Shown one piece after another: positions 23,158 to 33,118 of a DNA stretch of 64,000 bases (positions are counted from its first letter, which is position 1; each line of letters starts with the position of its first letter). The position numbers and the translations under genes are program-made. The stretch spans positions 11,478,120-11,542,119 of the forward strand of contig OX375880.1 in the NCBI GenBank assembly GCA_947359465.1. Direction: 5' to 3'. Origin of the DNA: Metellina segmentata. Its lineage: Eukaryota; Arthropoda; Arachnida; Araneae; Tetragnathidae. The notes below the pieces were generated by a model. It saw only the letters and a program-made list of their open reading frames with translations, had not been told where the DNA came from and did not search any database.

Positions 23158-23215
<58 letters not shown>
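23157..23215. repeat. (TA)n microsatellite
   Basis: About 28 TA units lie between the retroelement fragment and a SINE body. Confidence 0.97.
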
Positions 23216-23216
<1 letters not shown>

Positions 23217-23306
23217 CCGTGTTTAAAATTACGAGGACTGTCCTCGTATATTTCCGTCGGGATTGATCCTGGAACGTCGCCAATAGCCGTTAATTCAACT
23301 ACCTAC
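23213..23306 (+). repeat. SINE-B 3' fragment
   Basis: GACCGTGTTTAAAATTACGA through CCAATAGCCGTTAATTCAACTACCTAC. The tail is split by the hAT MITE that follows, and its CTACCTAC was duplicated. Confidence 0.75.
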
Positions 23307-23892
23307 TAGGGATGCGACATCGATGTATTGGTGTCGATGTTTTGGTAACATCGATGTTTATACTTGTCGATGTTTTTACGTTGTCGATGTTTTATTTTTA
23401 AATGAAAAAAGTACCGTTATAAAAATTTAAAAAATAAACAAGTAGCATAATTTTCATAATCAGCAAATTGAAAATACTTTTAGACCAAAGTGACCAAGGA
23501 TAAATGGTCTGAAAAGTAGGGATGCGACATCGATGTCGATGTTTTCTAAACATTTATGTTTTAGAAAAAAACATCGATGTATTGGAACCGATGTCGCATC
23601 ACAAGTTACTAAACCAGTTTTAAGAAGTGGGGAAAAAAGTTTAAATGCACTGAATTTTTAAAACATCGATTGTTTCGTTGCGATGTATTATCAACATCGA
23701 TGTTTTAATTTTGAACATCCATGTTTTGCTGTCGATGTAGCACCACAAGTTGCTAAACCAATTTTATGAAATGGGGGGAAAAGTTTAAATACACTGAATT
23801 TTAAAAACATCGATGTTTTTGGGTCGATGTATTATCAACATCGATGTTTTAATTTTGAACATCGATGTTTTGCTATCGATGTCGCATCCCTA
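23307..23892. mobile_element. hAT-type MITE rich in ACATCGATGT, perfect 8-bp target duplication
   Basis: The ends TAGGGATGCGACATCGAT and ATCGATGTCGCATCCCTA are inverted copies. CTACCTAC is present at 23299-23306 and at 23893-23900, an exact 8-bp duplication. The 586-bp interior repeats CATCGATGT about ten times on both strands and has an inner copy of the end (GGGATGCGACATCGATGT at 23520). No coding capacity. It ends 64 bp before the ATG of the 1049-codon frame. Confidence 0.9.
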
Positions 23893-23955
23893 CTACCTAC
23901 CCCCTTTCTTATGCATTAATTTTATTCCGTTCAAGATTACCAATGGCCGATCTCT

Positions 23956-26900
23956 ATGGAACCGCCCGCAACCGAAACCAAAAAATGGGACGAATCTTTT
24001 TGGGGCAAATCTCCGAGATGCTTAGGAAACCCTCGACTGCCTGGGCAGACGTCAAATCATGCACCTCGTTGCTTTTCACGGACCAGATCCATGCGCAGAA
24101 GAAGGTTTTACCCTCCTCCTTCAAACCATTTTCCTCGAGCGGTCAGACATCAGTGGACTCCAGCATCCCACAATTTCGACTACAAGTGGAACCAAGGCGT
24201 TGCCGAGAAGCCCCGTCTTAGTTCGACCTCTTACGATCACGATTACGACAACAACTGCTGTAATTTGAACTCAGCATTCAAAAAGCGTTCTTGTCCGAAG
24301 AGGGATAAACCCAGGAAACTCTGTCCCTCATCCTCAGAACAGTATGGCGTTGAGAACGAATCTGTCGATATCGATTACTTCCCGATCAAATCCCCTCAAA
24401 TCAATGAACCCGAATATGTATATCAAGGCGAAAGTTACAGTGGATCGTCTTTTATTGAAAGTACAGCGAATGGATCGGAAGTTAACGATTATTCTCAGCT
24501 TGGATTGGTGACCGATATTGCTCAGAATTATAACCCTGAAGCACAGTATCACCACGATTTCTCTCGTTCTCTGATGAGTCCTGGTAATGACATGACAACT
24601 GGATGTACCGCAATGAAACCTGAATGTGAAGATCTGGAGAAGAATATCCACAATCCTGGTAATTATTTGAAAACTCCTAGTGTGGATGGAAAATTGGATT
24701 TTATCGACAAAGAAACGATTATTGAATTTTTAGACGAAATGGCTGGCCTTTCTGTTCCAATGTCTTTGAATGGAAGTCAGAGTTACGAGATTCTTCGGAA
24801 TGATCCAGTTCTTGGGAATCTGCAAGGAGAGACTGAAGTAGCCGTTCGAAATTTGGAACTACTCTACCCATCAATAGCCTTTACTTCTGAACAGCAAACA
24901 GTGAGAAACACTTCTGAGTTTTTGTCTGCCCCATGCGCCACCCCTACTTTAAATCAGACTAAAGTCGTCGAAGATATGAATGTTCAAAGTTCTGTCACAG
25001 AATACGACCCATCGTTGATCTTAATAGCACAAACTCAGTCGTCTTCTGTCACGTCAGATAGCTCAAGTCAAATTGTCTCATCCAAAGGGGAGGGAGTTGA
25101 ACAACCTCTCGGTAGTTCCTTAGCAGAAACTTCCTCGGAACTGTTGCCATCGATAACCTCAGACCAAGTCGTGACTCAGGAATCCATCACATCTCTCATC
25201 CAGCAAAATCAACTGCTGACTGATTTTTTATCGCAGGTATTGTCAGGCACGTTCGAGTTTGAAAAAGGTTTCGTTGAAGAGTGCCAAATGCCTATCGGAA
25301 CACTACCTGAAGCTTCCAGTGCGAAGTTGGTTGTGTCACCAGCCAATCTACCGAAGGAGAGTCTGATTCAATCCGACCATCCAAACTTAGAAATCGTACC
25401 ATTCAAATACCCTAATTTAAATCAAACCGTTGTCGATGCTATGGGGAGAGACGAAGAGTTGTTCAACATAGTTAGAAGGAAAGAAGCATCCACTATCACA
25501 TCAGATATCTATAACAACGACTCATCAGATTTCGATGGGAATTCATGCATGAATAAGCTTAATTCAAACGATGGATCAAATCATGAGGAGATGACGCTGA
25601 GCTCCGTCACAAACTACATAGTCGAAGAACCTGACCTAGACTTTCCTGACATGAGCAAGATGATGTCGATATTCGACACAGAAGACACAGAGGAAATGCT
25701 ATCGCTCTGCGTAGCTCCCAACTCGATTCTAAAAGAAAAAAAGCGGCCTCGGAAGCGAATTAAGAAAGTCATGACAAACGTGCAGGTGAAGACGAAGAAG
25801 ATTCGGCGCAAACAAGGTTCGTCTGTCAAAAATGATTTTCCGGAGAAAGACGAAGTCGTCCGGAGTATTTGCAAAACGAGCATTTACACCTCTGACTTGG
25901 AAAGTAAAGCTCCCATCGAAGTCCATTGTGACGCTGAAACACAAACATCGATTGAAGTGGAGTTGAAGAAGGAACAGATGGACAAGATAGACGTTGAAAC
26001 TCAATGGACTGATGATATAATAAGAGACAGAACTGGACTGGATGATTGCGAGACACTGAAATCACCGGAGAGAATAGCTGATTTAGAAAAAGAATACGAG
26101 ACCGATTCCTCTTGTAGAGTGAATACTGATGTAGAAACCAACACACAAGAATTTCCTTCGAAGACATTTAATTGTAATCCAGTTGAAGATTCTTCATCAT
26201 TAAAGGCTTCTGTTCAAAAGGAGGTCATTACCATTGCTCAAGAAGATTGGAACACGCCAGGTACACCATTAAAAAGGACTATGGAGGAAAGTGTTATTGG
26301 TGTTGGTGCTGTTCGAGGCTGGTCAAATAAGCCGATAACTGATTCTGGTAATTCTAAAAACAAGCACCATAATATTCTTAAATCGAAAACTGAACAAGAA
26401 TATTCTTTGAAGACATTTAGTTGTAATAAAGTTGAAGAGTCTTCATCATTAAAGACTTCTGTTCAAGAGGACGTTATTACTCTTGTTCAAGAAGATTCCA
26501 TGACATCAGGAACTCCTTTAAAAATGACATTGGATGAAGGTATCATTTGTATTGGTGCTGCTCGAGGCAGACCAAAGAAAAGTGGTACTGATAGTTCTAA
26601 AACAACCGATCACAATCAAAATAAATGTCAGGGCAGAGAAGTTAAGAACGGTGTGCCTAAATCGAATGGCGTGGTTGGCAAACACGAATCACCGCACGAG
26701 TTGAGACTTTCCATTCGCCCTCGGGTGAAGAGTAATAGCACGAATGCTAGTTCCTCGCCAGTTACGAGATCGGTTCTACAGGCAAAGCGAAGACAATTGA
26801 AGAGTGATCCCGTAACCCAAGAAACGCCAAAACTTACTGGACCTGGAATATCAACAAGATCCAAAGAGAAAAGAACCACGAAGGAAATATCTCCCGTTTT

Positions 26901-27105
26901 TAGCATAGTTCTTAGAAGAAAAAGAGTTTCGAGTTCTATTCTCGATGACCCACCTTTCAAAAGACAGCGCATGCGAAGTTCCAAATCTAAAACCGACTCA
27001 AGTCCATGTGAAAATCTTGGATTGAGGAACAATAGCTGCGACTATTCGACGCCAAGGTCTTCACGCATTTTAAGAAAACGTATTCAATGTAACACAACCG
27101 TATGA
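23956..27105 (+). CDS. Uncharacterised 1049-residue protein with AT-hook and internal duplication
   Basis: I do not recognise this protein. It is one uninterrupted frame of 3150 nt in AT-rich DNA, far longer than chance. The ATG at 23956 is the first after an in-frame stop at 23917, but its context is weak, and an AG at 23934-23935 after a pyrimidine-rich stretch could be a 3' splice site, so a 5' exon is possible. Residues 1-80 are rich in Arg, Pro and Trp. About 110-590 is acidic and Ser/Thr/Asn-rich, probably disordered. 593-604 (KEKKRPRKRIKK) is a basic cluster of nuclear-localisation type. AETQT at 660-664, then VETQW and VETNT, resemble LC8-binding TQT sites. Residues 736-818 and from 819 on are tandem copies, period 83 residues. 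The second ends in a canonical AT-hook, RGRPKK at 870-875; the first has RGWSNK there. The tail is basic. No membrane segment, zinc finger or transposase motif. A nuclear chromatin-associated role is inference. Confidence 0.8.
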   Translation: MEPPATETKKWDESFWGKSPRCLGNPRLPGQTSNHAPRCFSRTRSMRRRRFYPPPSNHFPRAVRHQWTPASHNFDYKWNQGVAEKPRLSSTSYDHDYDNNCCNLNSAFKKRSCPKRDKPRKLCPSSSEQYGVENESVDIDYFPIKSPQINEPEYVYQGESYSGSSFIESTANGSEVNDYSQLGLVTDIAQNYNPEAQYHHDFSRSLMSPGNDMTTGCTAMKPECEDLEKNIHNPGNYLKTPSVDGKLDFIDKETIIEFLDEMAGLSVPMSLNGSQSYEILRNDPVLGNLQGETEVAVRNLELLYPSIAFTSEQQTVRNTSEFLSAPCATPTLNQTKVVEDMNVQSSVTEYDPSLILIAQTQSSSVTSDSSSQIVSSKGEGVEQPLGSSLAETSSELLPSITSDQVVTQESITSLIQQNQLLTDFLSQVLSGTFEFEKGFVEECQMPIGTLPEASSAKLVVSPANLPKESLIQSDHPNLEIVPFKYPNLNQTVVDAMGRDEELFNIVRRKEASTITSDIYNNDSSDFDGNSCMNKLNSNDGSNHEEMTLSSVTNYIVEEPDLDFPDMSKMMSIFDTEDTEEMLSLCVAPNSILKEKKRPRKRIKKVMTNVQVKTKKIRRKQGSSVKNDFPEKDEVVRSICKTSIYTSDLESKAPIEVHCDAETQTSIEVELKKEQMDKIDVETQWTDDIIRDRTGLDDCETLKSPERIADLEKEYETDSSCRVNTDVETNTQEFPSKTFNCNPVEDSSSLKASVQKEVITIAQEDWNTPGTPLKRTMEESVIGVGAVRGWSNKPITDSGNSKNKHHNILKSKTEQEYSLKTFSCNKVEESSSLKTSVQEDVITLVQEDSMTSGTPLKMTLDEGIICIGAARGRPKKSGTDSSKTTDHNQNKCQGREVKNGVPKSNGVVGKHESPHELRLSIRPRVKSNSTNASSSPVTRSVLQAKRRQLKSDPVTQETPKLTGPGISTRSKEKRTTKEISPVFSIVLRRKRVSSSILDDPPFKRQRMRSSKSKTDSSPCENLGLRNNSCDYSTPRSSRILRKRIQCNTTV

Positions 27106-27311
27106 TTTTGAGTGAGCGAACAAAAAGGTCTGAATTGGAAAAGAATACTAGATTACTTGAATTGACTATGTTGAGGGATCGATTTTTTAATTACGTTACC
27201 AGACAATTAATTGTGAGTATGATTCCAAAATCACAATCATTGAAGATTAAAATATTTGAAGACTTAAAAATATTTTTTAAACAAAATAACTCTTCAATTG
27301 GTAGCTCATAA
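27102..27311 (+). CDS. 69-codon frame overlapping the previous stop (ATGA)
   Basis: The ATG shares bases with the TGA of the 1049-codon frame (ATGA), in the -1 frame relative to it. It is Lys/Phe/Ile-rich with an amphipathic look (MLRDRFFNYVTRQLIVSM then PKSQSLKIKIFEDLKIFF). It could be an alternative C-terminus reached by splicing or frameshift, a reinitiated small protein, or chance. No domain is recognised with confidence. Confidence 0.3.
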   Translation: MILSERTKRSELEKNTRLLELTMLRDRFFNYVTRQLIVSMIPKSQSLKIKIFEDLKIFFKQNNSSIGSS

Positions 27312-27670
27312 GCTAACGATTATCTTAAGAGTAGAATTTGTTTCGATCGAAATTTAGTATTTAAATCAAATGAGAAAAATGTTTTAAAGCAATGCTCTTG
27401 TAAATTGTCAAATTTGATAAACGTAAAAATTTTATAATTTTAATAACTTGATTACCATTATATTAATAATTTTTTTCAGTTTCTAATGAAATCATTCAAA
27501 ATTATATCAGATGATAATGTACTTAATTATAATAATGTTAGATGTGTTGTGTATCCATGTTCTGTTTAATAATTTGTCATTTGTGTTTCATTTTCCTGTC
27601 TTCTAATTATACATGTAAATTGTTTTGTGAATATTTCCGTCTTTTATTCCCATCTTTAACGCATTTTATA
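27312..27670. other. Probable 3'UTR or downstream DNA of the 1049-codon gene
   Basis: AT-rich with no frame or repeat. The first clear AATAAA downstream on + is at 28001-28006, beyond the next MITE. Confidence 0.4.
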
Positions 27671-27672
27671 TT

Positions 27673-27923
27673 TGAACCGTTTAAAACCAAAGTGGTGTAA
27701 GTCCATCAAACATTGTTGCGAGATATAGGGACTTTTTGTTGAATAGTAGCCATAGAGCATCATTGATTGTATAATCTTGTGCTGCCATCTGTGCTGTTAT
27801 TTTGGGAATTAGGAGTTACACCACCCTTCCTAAAAGCAGTTTTCCACATTAAGAAATTGTTACCAGCACTAACTCAGATTTTTCAGAAAATGGACTTTCA
27901 CCACTTTGGCTTTAAAAGGCTCA
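27673..27923. mobile_element. MITE with ACCAAAGTGGTG ends
   Basis: TGAACCGTTTAAAACCAAAG then TGGTGTAAGTCCAT on the left pairs with ATGGACTTTCACCACTTTGG then CTTTAAAAGGCTCA on the right, about 33 bp inverted with a few mismatches. No coding capacity. The target duplication is unclear. Confidence 0.7.
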
Positions 27924-29515
27924 TTTGTTAAAACACTTTAAAATTTGCTGAAATTACTTTTCCATTTTTAAAGGAAATACAAAATACAAAAATATGTATA
28001 AATAAAACATGTTAAAAATTCTTTATAGCCTATTTCATTTCTATAGAAGAAAATATATAACCTACTGTTTTAAAAAAGACATATTGATCTAAAATCCGTT
28101 ATTACTCAGTCTAGTTAACTTCGATACCTTCTATTGTACATGATTTGAGAATCATTCTGAATTTCCACGTTATATTATTTTACGATTCCAATAATCGGTA
28201 AGGGGAAGCATTTTCTGTGGAAAAAAAAATTCTAAATTTCTGAATGCAAATGGCGCTATTGATCGTTTTTGAGGTGGAACATGCTTCTAGTACATATTCC
28301 GGATGTGACGTCAACTTAAATTTGGTTTTCGAATACGATTTTAGCCAATTAAAACTACGAAGAATGAATTCCCAAGTGATATGGATCAACGCCAATTAGA
28401 TAAACCGAAAAATGTCGCCAAAACGACGATAAACAACATTGTAAGGTAAACCCAATAGGTATGCCAGATAATTTGGTGGGAAATAAAATCTCCGTTTTCC
28501 CATCTAGTTTCTTTTGATTGAAAATCCCTCTCGTACAGAATTCAACGTTTGGAATGTCCTCTTTAGTCCTCCTTTTTTTTTGCACAACTCAAGGGATTAT
28601 ACAACTCAGATAATATTCCCAAGTATCAATCCATCCAAGTTGGTAACAGGTTTATCGAAATTTCGATTTTACGAGAACTGATTGGTCGTGAAATGTAAAA
28701 GTAATGGCAATGTGCTTCTTAAAATATGACTTGTTTTGTATTAAAATCACTGAATTGGAATGAACATATCTTTTGATATTGCCGAACAATTTACTTTATA
28801 GCTATTATGTTAATAATCGTAAATTTGAATTTCGATTTTTGTAAGTTTTACTAGCATCATTTGAACGTTTATTTTAATGTTTTACGACATTCTCTTAAGG
28901 TCCTAGAATATTCAAAGTAAGAACAGTAAGAATGACAAAATTCGGCTTGCGCTAAAACAATTTTCTATTGAACAAATGGTTGTAGAAAATCGATAGGATA
29001 CGATACCAGTTTAATTCTTGAGAAAAACAAAATATCTGTTAAAAAAAATTAATGAAAAATATATGCTTAGAATTTTAAGATTTGAACTGTCTAGCAAAGT
29101 ATGAGACAACCAAATTTTCATCAGAAAAATAGTTTAGATCTTAATAATTAACTTTGAGCGTTTAATTGCTCTACATTATTTTATAGCAATATTTTTTTTT
29201 GAATTTTCACAAGTTTCGATGGTAAGAAATCACACATCACTCAATAAAAACAATGTTGAAGCTAAGGGTTAGAAACATGATGTATTTTAAATAATACACA
29301 ATTCACAAATAATATTTTTCACATCACTTTACACGACATTTCATTTATACACAACATCTATTTACACGCTGACAGAGAGATACATAGAAGATATTTTTGA
29401 GTATATCTTTAAATATATATTATACACAGTACTTGTGACATTTTACGCTTACAAGACAATAAAAAACATTTGGAGGAAACCGAAAGTATAAAAAAAATAT
29501 TTTTCAATCTTAGAC
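27924..29515. other. AT-rich intergenic, nothing recognised
   Basis: Short minus-strand frames at 28180-28585 have no motif. AATAAA occurs at 28001-28006. Confidence 0.5.
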
Positions 29516-29518
29516 ATG

Positions 29519-29735
29519 AAAGCCAGCCTTTGAACAAAGTGGTTAGCTCTCTGGGCACAACAGAACACGTCTTGAGTTCGATTCCCCGTCTGGAGAGTAC
29601 TGTGAGGTTTGTAATCTAATCTAGTTTAGCTTGTTCTTCGGTAATTTAATGATAGACCAGAAGTTAATTATGCCGTTACTAATCTCCCATGTAGAAGTTC
29701 CGGTCTAATTAACTCCAGCGTACGAAAAAGAATAT
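29519..29735 (+). repeat. Possible third SINE type (tRNA-like head)
   Basis: AACAAAGTGGTTAGCTCTCTGG (box A-like) and GAGTTCGATTCCCC (box B-like) lie about 35 bp apart, then an unrelated body. Only one copy is present in the window, so it could also be a worn tRNA pseudogene. Confidence 0.4.
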
Positions 29736-29739
29736 CGTA

Positions 29740-30090
29740 ATATTAAACCTATTTATTTGTTGAGCGGCTCCGATGAGAAGGCAGTGGGTGAGTCAATTTT
29801 CGAAAATGTGTGAAGCTTTGCCAGGAGGACGCTGCCATATGCAAAAACATGAATGGCTGTGTCTGGTTTTCCTCCGACAACACTCATTACTGTCGATTTT
29901 GACACCAAGCGATAAACTTAAAACCAGTAACCGTGCCAACGACGAAAATTTTTGGGAACTGTTTTCTTGCGTTACGACCAGTCCCCTAATTCGACAAATA
30001 GACTCGTTCAAAATCACGTGACTCTGCTGTCAACTGGCGGGTCTCATTTGCGTGGTGTGGAAGTTGGGAGAATGGGATCATAGATCTGAG
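29740..30090. other. Unassigned, with a small SINE body scrap
   Basis: 30048-30075 (GCGTGGTGTGGAAGTTGGGA) resembles the SINE body. The 82-codon frame at 29773-30021 has no motif. Confidence 0.35.
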
Positions 30091-30094
30091 ATGC

Positions 30095-30850
30095 AAGTAG
30101 GCTGAGCATTGCTATTGAGCTTTAAAAAGTACTAGGGGTCCGCCCCCTCCTAACTCTCGCCAACTCCCCTCCCAACGCTCGCCAACTCCCGGAGGATTGC
30201 TATGCAATCCTCATTGGTTCGCTGCGCTCGCATCAATGAAGACATTGTTTACATAATCTGATATTCCAAAAAAATATTTTTCAAATATGAATTTGTTGTA
30301 CTACAGAAAAAATTACAGTTCCTCTGGAATCATAACTCGAACAATTTGGAATTCAAATGAAAACTTCGAGCAAATTTTGATTCGAAATGTGAGCGATGCT
30401 TTGGAAATGGAATACCCATCATGACGTTAGTAAGCTGCAACAGCTCTACTAATATTCGTTTTATTTTTCAATAAAATTTTATCCGATAGCGCTATAAATT
30501 CAATTGAGGCGCGAGGCTTCGTGGTAAACAAATAATCGTATAGTGTTGCCAAAACGTGATAACAAATAACGTCTTTTTTGCGTGCCACGGAAGATAATTA
30601 TATATATATATATATATGACAACTGGTAGTCACGTGACTGCTCTGTGCAAAATGGACTGGTTGACTGATTTGGCATCGTATCACGTCGTTTGGTGATATA
30701 ATACTTTATGACAGGATGGATGAGTGAAGGCGCATTTATGTGGAGTGGTGACAAAAATGGTGAAATGGCCAAAGTCTATTATGTCTACCACTACGTATGG
30801 TCACATGATCTTGAGGACATAAAAAGGTTACCATTGCTCACTTTACATTT
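30095..30850 (+). repeat. Repeat-C copy with an insertion
   Basis: GAGCATTGCTATTGAG at 30100 and GTCACGTGACTGCTCTGTGC at 30628 onward match the repeat at 36040-37200, where the two pieces are adjacent. 30132-30617 is therefore an insertion. It holds a GC-rich palindromic head (GGATTGCTATGCAATCC) and ends in a short (TA)n. Confidence 0.6.
30132..30617. mobile_element. Unclassified insertion with CCGCCCCCTCC / GCTCGCCAACTCCC head
   Basis: It begins CTAGGGGTCCGCCCCCTCCT with repeated CTCGCCAACTCCC, then a palindrome and GTTCGCTGCGCTCGC. A related block is on the minus strand at 63160-63300. Boundaries are inferred from interruption of repeat-C. No coding capacity. Confidence 0.45.
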
Positions 30851-30867
30851 ATATTCTCCTATGAGTT

Positions 30868-30985
30868 AGATGCCAGCTCAGGTGTTCACCTCGTCCTCTG
30901 ACCGTGTCTCAAAATCGCGAGGTGTTGTCCTCGAATCATTCCCTTCGGATTTAATCCCGGAATGTCACAAATAACCCGTTGTAAG
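30868..30985 (+). repeat. SINE-A/B 3' half
   Basis: GATGCCAGCTCAGGTGTTCACC, then GACCGTGTCTCAAAATCGCGAGG and AATAACCCGTTGT. The head is missing. Confidence 0.75.
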
Positions 30986-30989
30986 CTTC

Positions 30990-31769
30990 AGAGCTATGTA
31001 AATTCAGACGCCTATATATCTACCTGCCAACTACCGGGAGCCTGAATATGAATATCACGATGTATCAGAACTTTTTCCAGACAAAAAGGGAAATTTTAAC
31101 TTGTCCTGCAGATAAATAAATTTAAAATTGTAATTACGATTATAAAGGGTTAAAAGCGCTTTGAGTTTAGCATACGAGAAGATTAAAAAGTAAAAAGAAT
31201 ACTTCAGATTTTGGTATCCATGCAATTTGTGCGTAGCATTGTGAATGATGGTACTGAGTACAAAATCAAAAAGCTTCGTTTCATTTTTCAACTTGATTAG
31301 ATGTGAACGAAAGTTTTTACATGTATACATATTTTGGTATTTTTCGCGCAGTATTTATTTGCGCAACTTCGATTTTAACACCGAATATGAAGGAAAAACA
31401 TGAGCCAGATGAATGCGAGAGCACCTTGTTGAATATATGGCAGTATTGATGAATTGCACGAATGCGTGTCTAACCAGCGATTTCAAATACTTATGTCTGT
31501 CCATGATCGAAAAGCTTTTCTGGTTTCCAAACTGTCCGATATTAACGCCAAGCTTACCAAATATTGGTATGATACACATATACATTCCATTAGACGATGT
31601 TTTCCCACTGTGCGGCTTGCTTACGTATTTAGTAGAACATTATACGTATTAGCGAAAGCTATCTTAAGCTCTTGGCTAGTAAACTGCTTACGTTCAACTG
31701 GAATTTTATCCGATTGAAAGCAGTTTTCATGTACCCAGTTTGGTGTAATCAGTGCCACACACGATGGAC
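30990..31769. other. Unassigned
   Basis: Overlapping short frames on both strands without motifs. No repeat boundary was identified. Confidence 0.45.
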
Positions 31770-31777
31770 CACACACT

Positions 31778-32547
31778 ACGACCATCTCACGGGTGTAAAA
31801 ATCTTAGCGATTGCGCATGCGTCAATTTATTTCGGTTAGGACTTCTGTTGCAACCCTTTGTTTACGAATGGTTTGTTTGGCGAAGACAAAGATATTTTCA
31901 CCCCGCGCCAAGCCAAGCATCTGTCGTTGACATTTTAGAATGGATGAACAGAATAAATGCGATTCTTGTGACAAAAAAGGTACTTTAAGGTAAAGTGCCT
32001 ACGTTAACTCATAATTACCAATTACTATCCTAAAATTATTTTAAAATTTCAATTTTGAATTGTGTAACACTGTACATGTAGTTACACATTTAAAATAGAA
32101 GAATATTTTTTTTCCTGAAAAGTTTTAAAATCTAGCTAATAGAACTAGAGGAAATATGTATATCACACAATTACAAATTATAAAATAATTTATTTTTCAG
32201 AAACTCATAATGTCTGTGGCATTTAAATAAACTTTTAAATTATGAACTTACACAAATTAACTTTTCGTAGAAAGATAGTATAGAATAGATAGTACTTAAT
32301 ATTTATTTACTGGTCGTAAAGTGGTTAAATAAGCCGTACTTATACTAAACTATAAAAATAGGATACTAAACTGGCCGTATACTTATTACTTTAACATCTG
32401 GCAGCAAACTAAAAAAAATCCTCGTGTTTTAAGCGATAAATTGCCAAATGTGGCATACCTTTCCCCCGAACCAAACATGTAGTTAAAAATTTCCAACTCT
32501 ATACGCATGCGCAATTGCTATGATTTTTACACCCGTGAGATGGTCGT
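31778..32547. mobile_element. 770-bp TIR element, 45-bp ends, perfect 8-bp target duplication
   Basis: The left end ACGACCATCTCACGGGTGTA and the right end TACACCCGTGAGATGGTCGT start inverted arms of about 45 bp (31778-31822 and 32503-32547) that also share GCGCATGCGT. CACACACT is present at 31770-31777 and 32548-32555. An 8-bp duplication allows hAT, P or a Mutator variant; the ends are not of the usual hAT CAGGG type. No transposase remains. Confidence 0.85.
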
Positions 32548-32899
32548 CACACACTGGAGCAGCTATGCGGCATAACATATGACGCGCATGCGTACTCTGT
32601 CTGTCTATAGAAAACATGTCAGTACGCATGCGTGTTTCAGCCAATTTGGTGTTGAAGGACAGATGTTGGACCATAGTGTGGTTTGCCTTCGATTACTTCT
32701 GAGCTTTCAAGATACGATGGCTGGTCAGGAATGAAAGGAATATGATGATATATTTGTACTTTTGTTAGACGTCAGTATATTCACTTAGTCTACAGTTAGT
32801 GTGCTCACTGTTTTTACACCAAACACTCATTTAAAATTAAAACATCTTCACGTTACATTTATCACGTTACACATAAAAATAGACACATTATTGTTTTAA

Positions 32900-33114
32900 C
32901 CCTTCTGGTGGATGTCTCGACGAGAGATATCTTCAGTTGCAAAACTGCTCAGATTTTGATGGACGAGATATCTTGTAATTAGAAAAAAACTGATCAGATC
33001 TTGATAATAAAAAATCAACATCAATTGTCTTCATAAAAAAAATAATAAGTAAAATATAAAAAAAAATTGTCAGATCTTGATAGACGAGATATCTCGTCGA
33101 ATCCACAAGGAGGG
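32900..33114. mobile_element. TTAA-type MITE (CCCTTCTTGTGG group)
   Basis: The ends CCCTTCTGGTGGATGTCTCG and CGTCGAATCCACAAGGAGGG are inverted copies flanked by TTAA (32896-32899) and TTGA (33115-33118). The interior repeats AGATATCTCGTC palindromes. TTAA plus a CCC start suggests piggyBac-type mobilisation. A second copy is at 38887-39104. Confidence 0.65.
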
Positions 33115-33118
33115 TTGA

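Noticed and set aside
23865..24221. 118-codon frame overlapping the start of the 1049-codon gene
   Set aside because: It overlaps the long frame in another phase and ends early. The long frame has the more protein-like composition. Kept only as a possible upstream start (ATG at 23943).
29519..29600. Possible true tRNA gene
   Set aside because: Boxes are present, but I could not close an acceptor stem around them.
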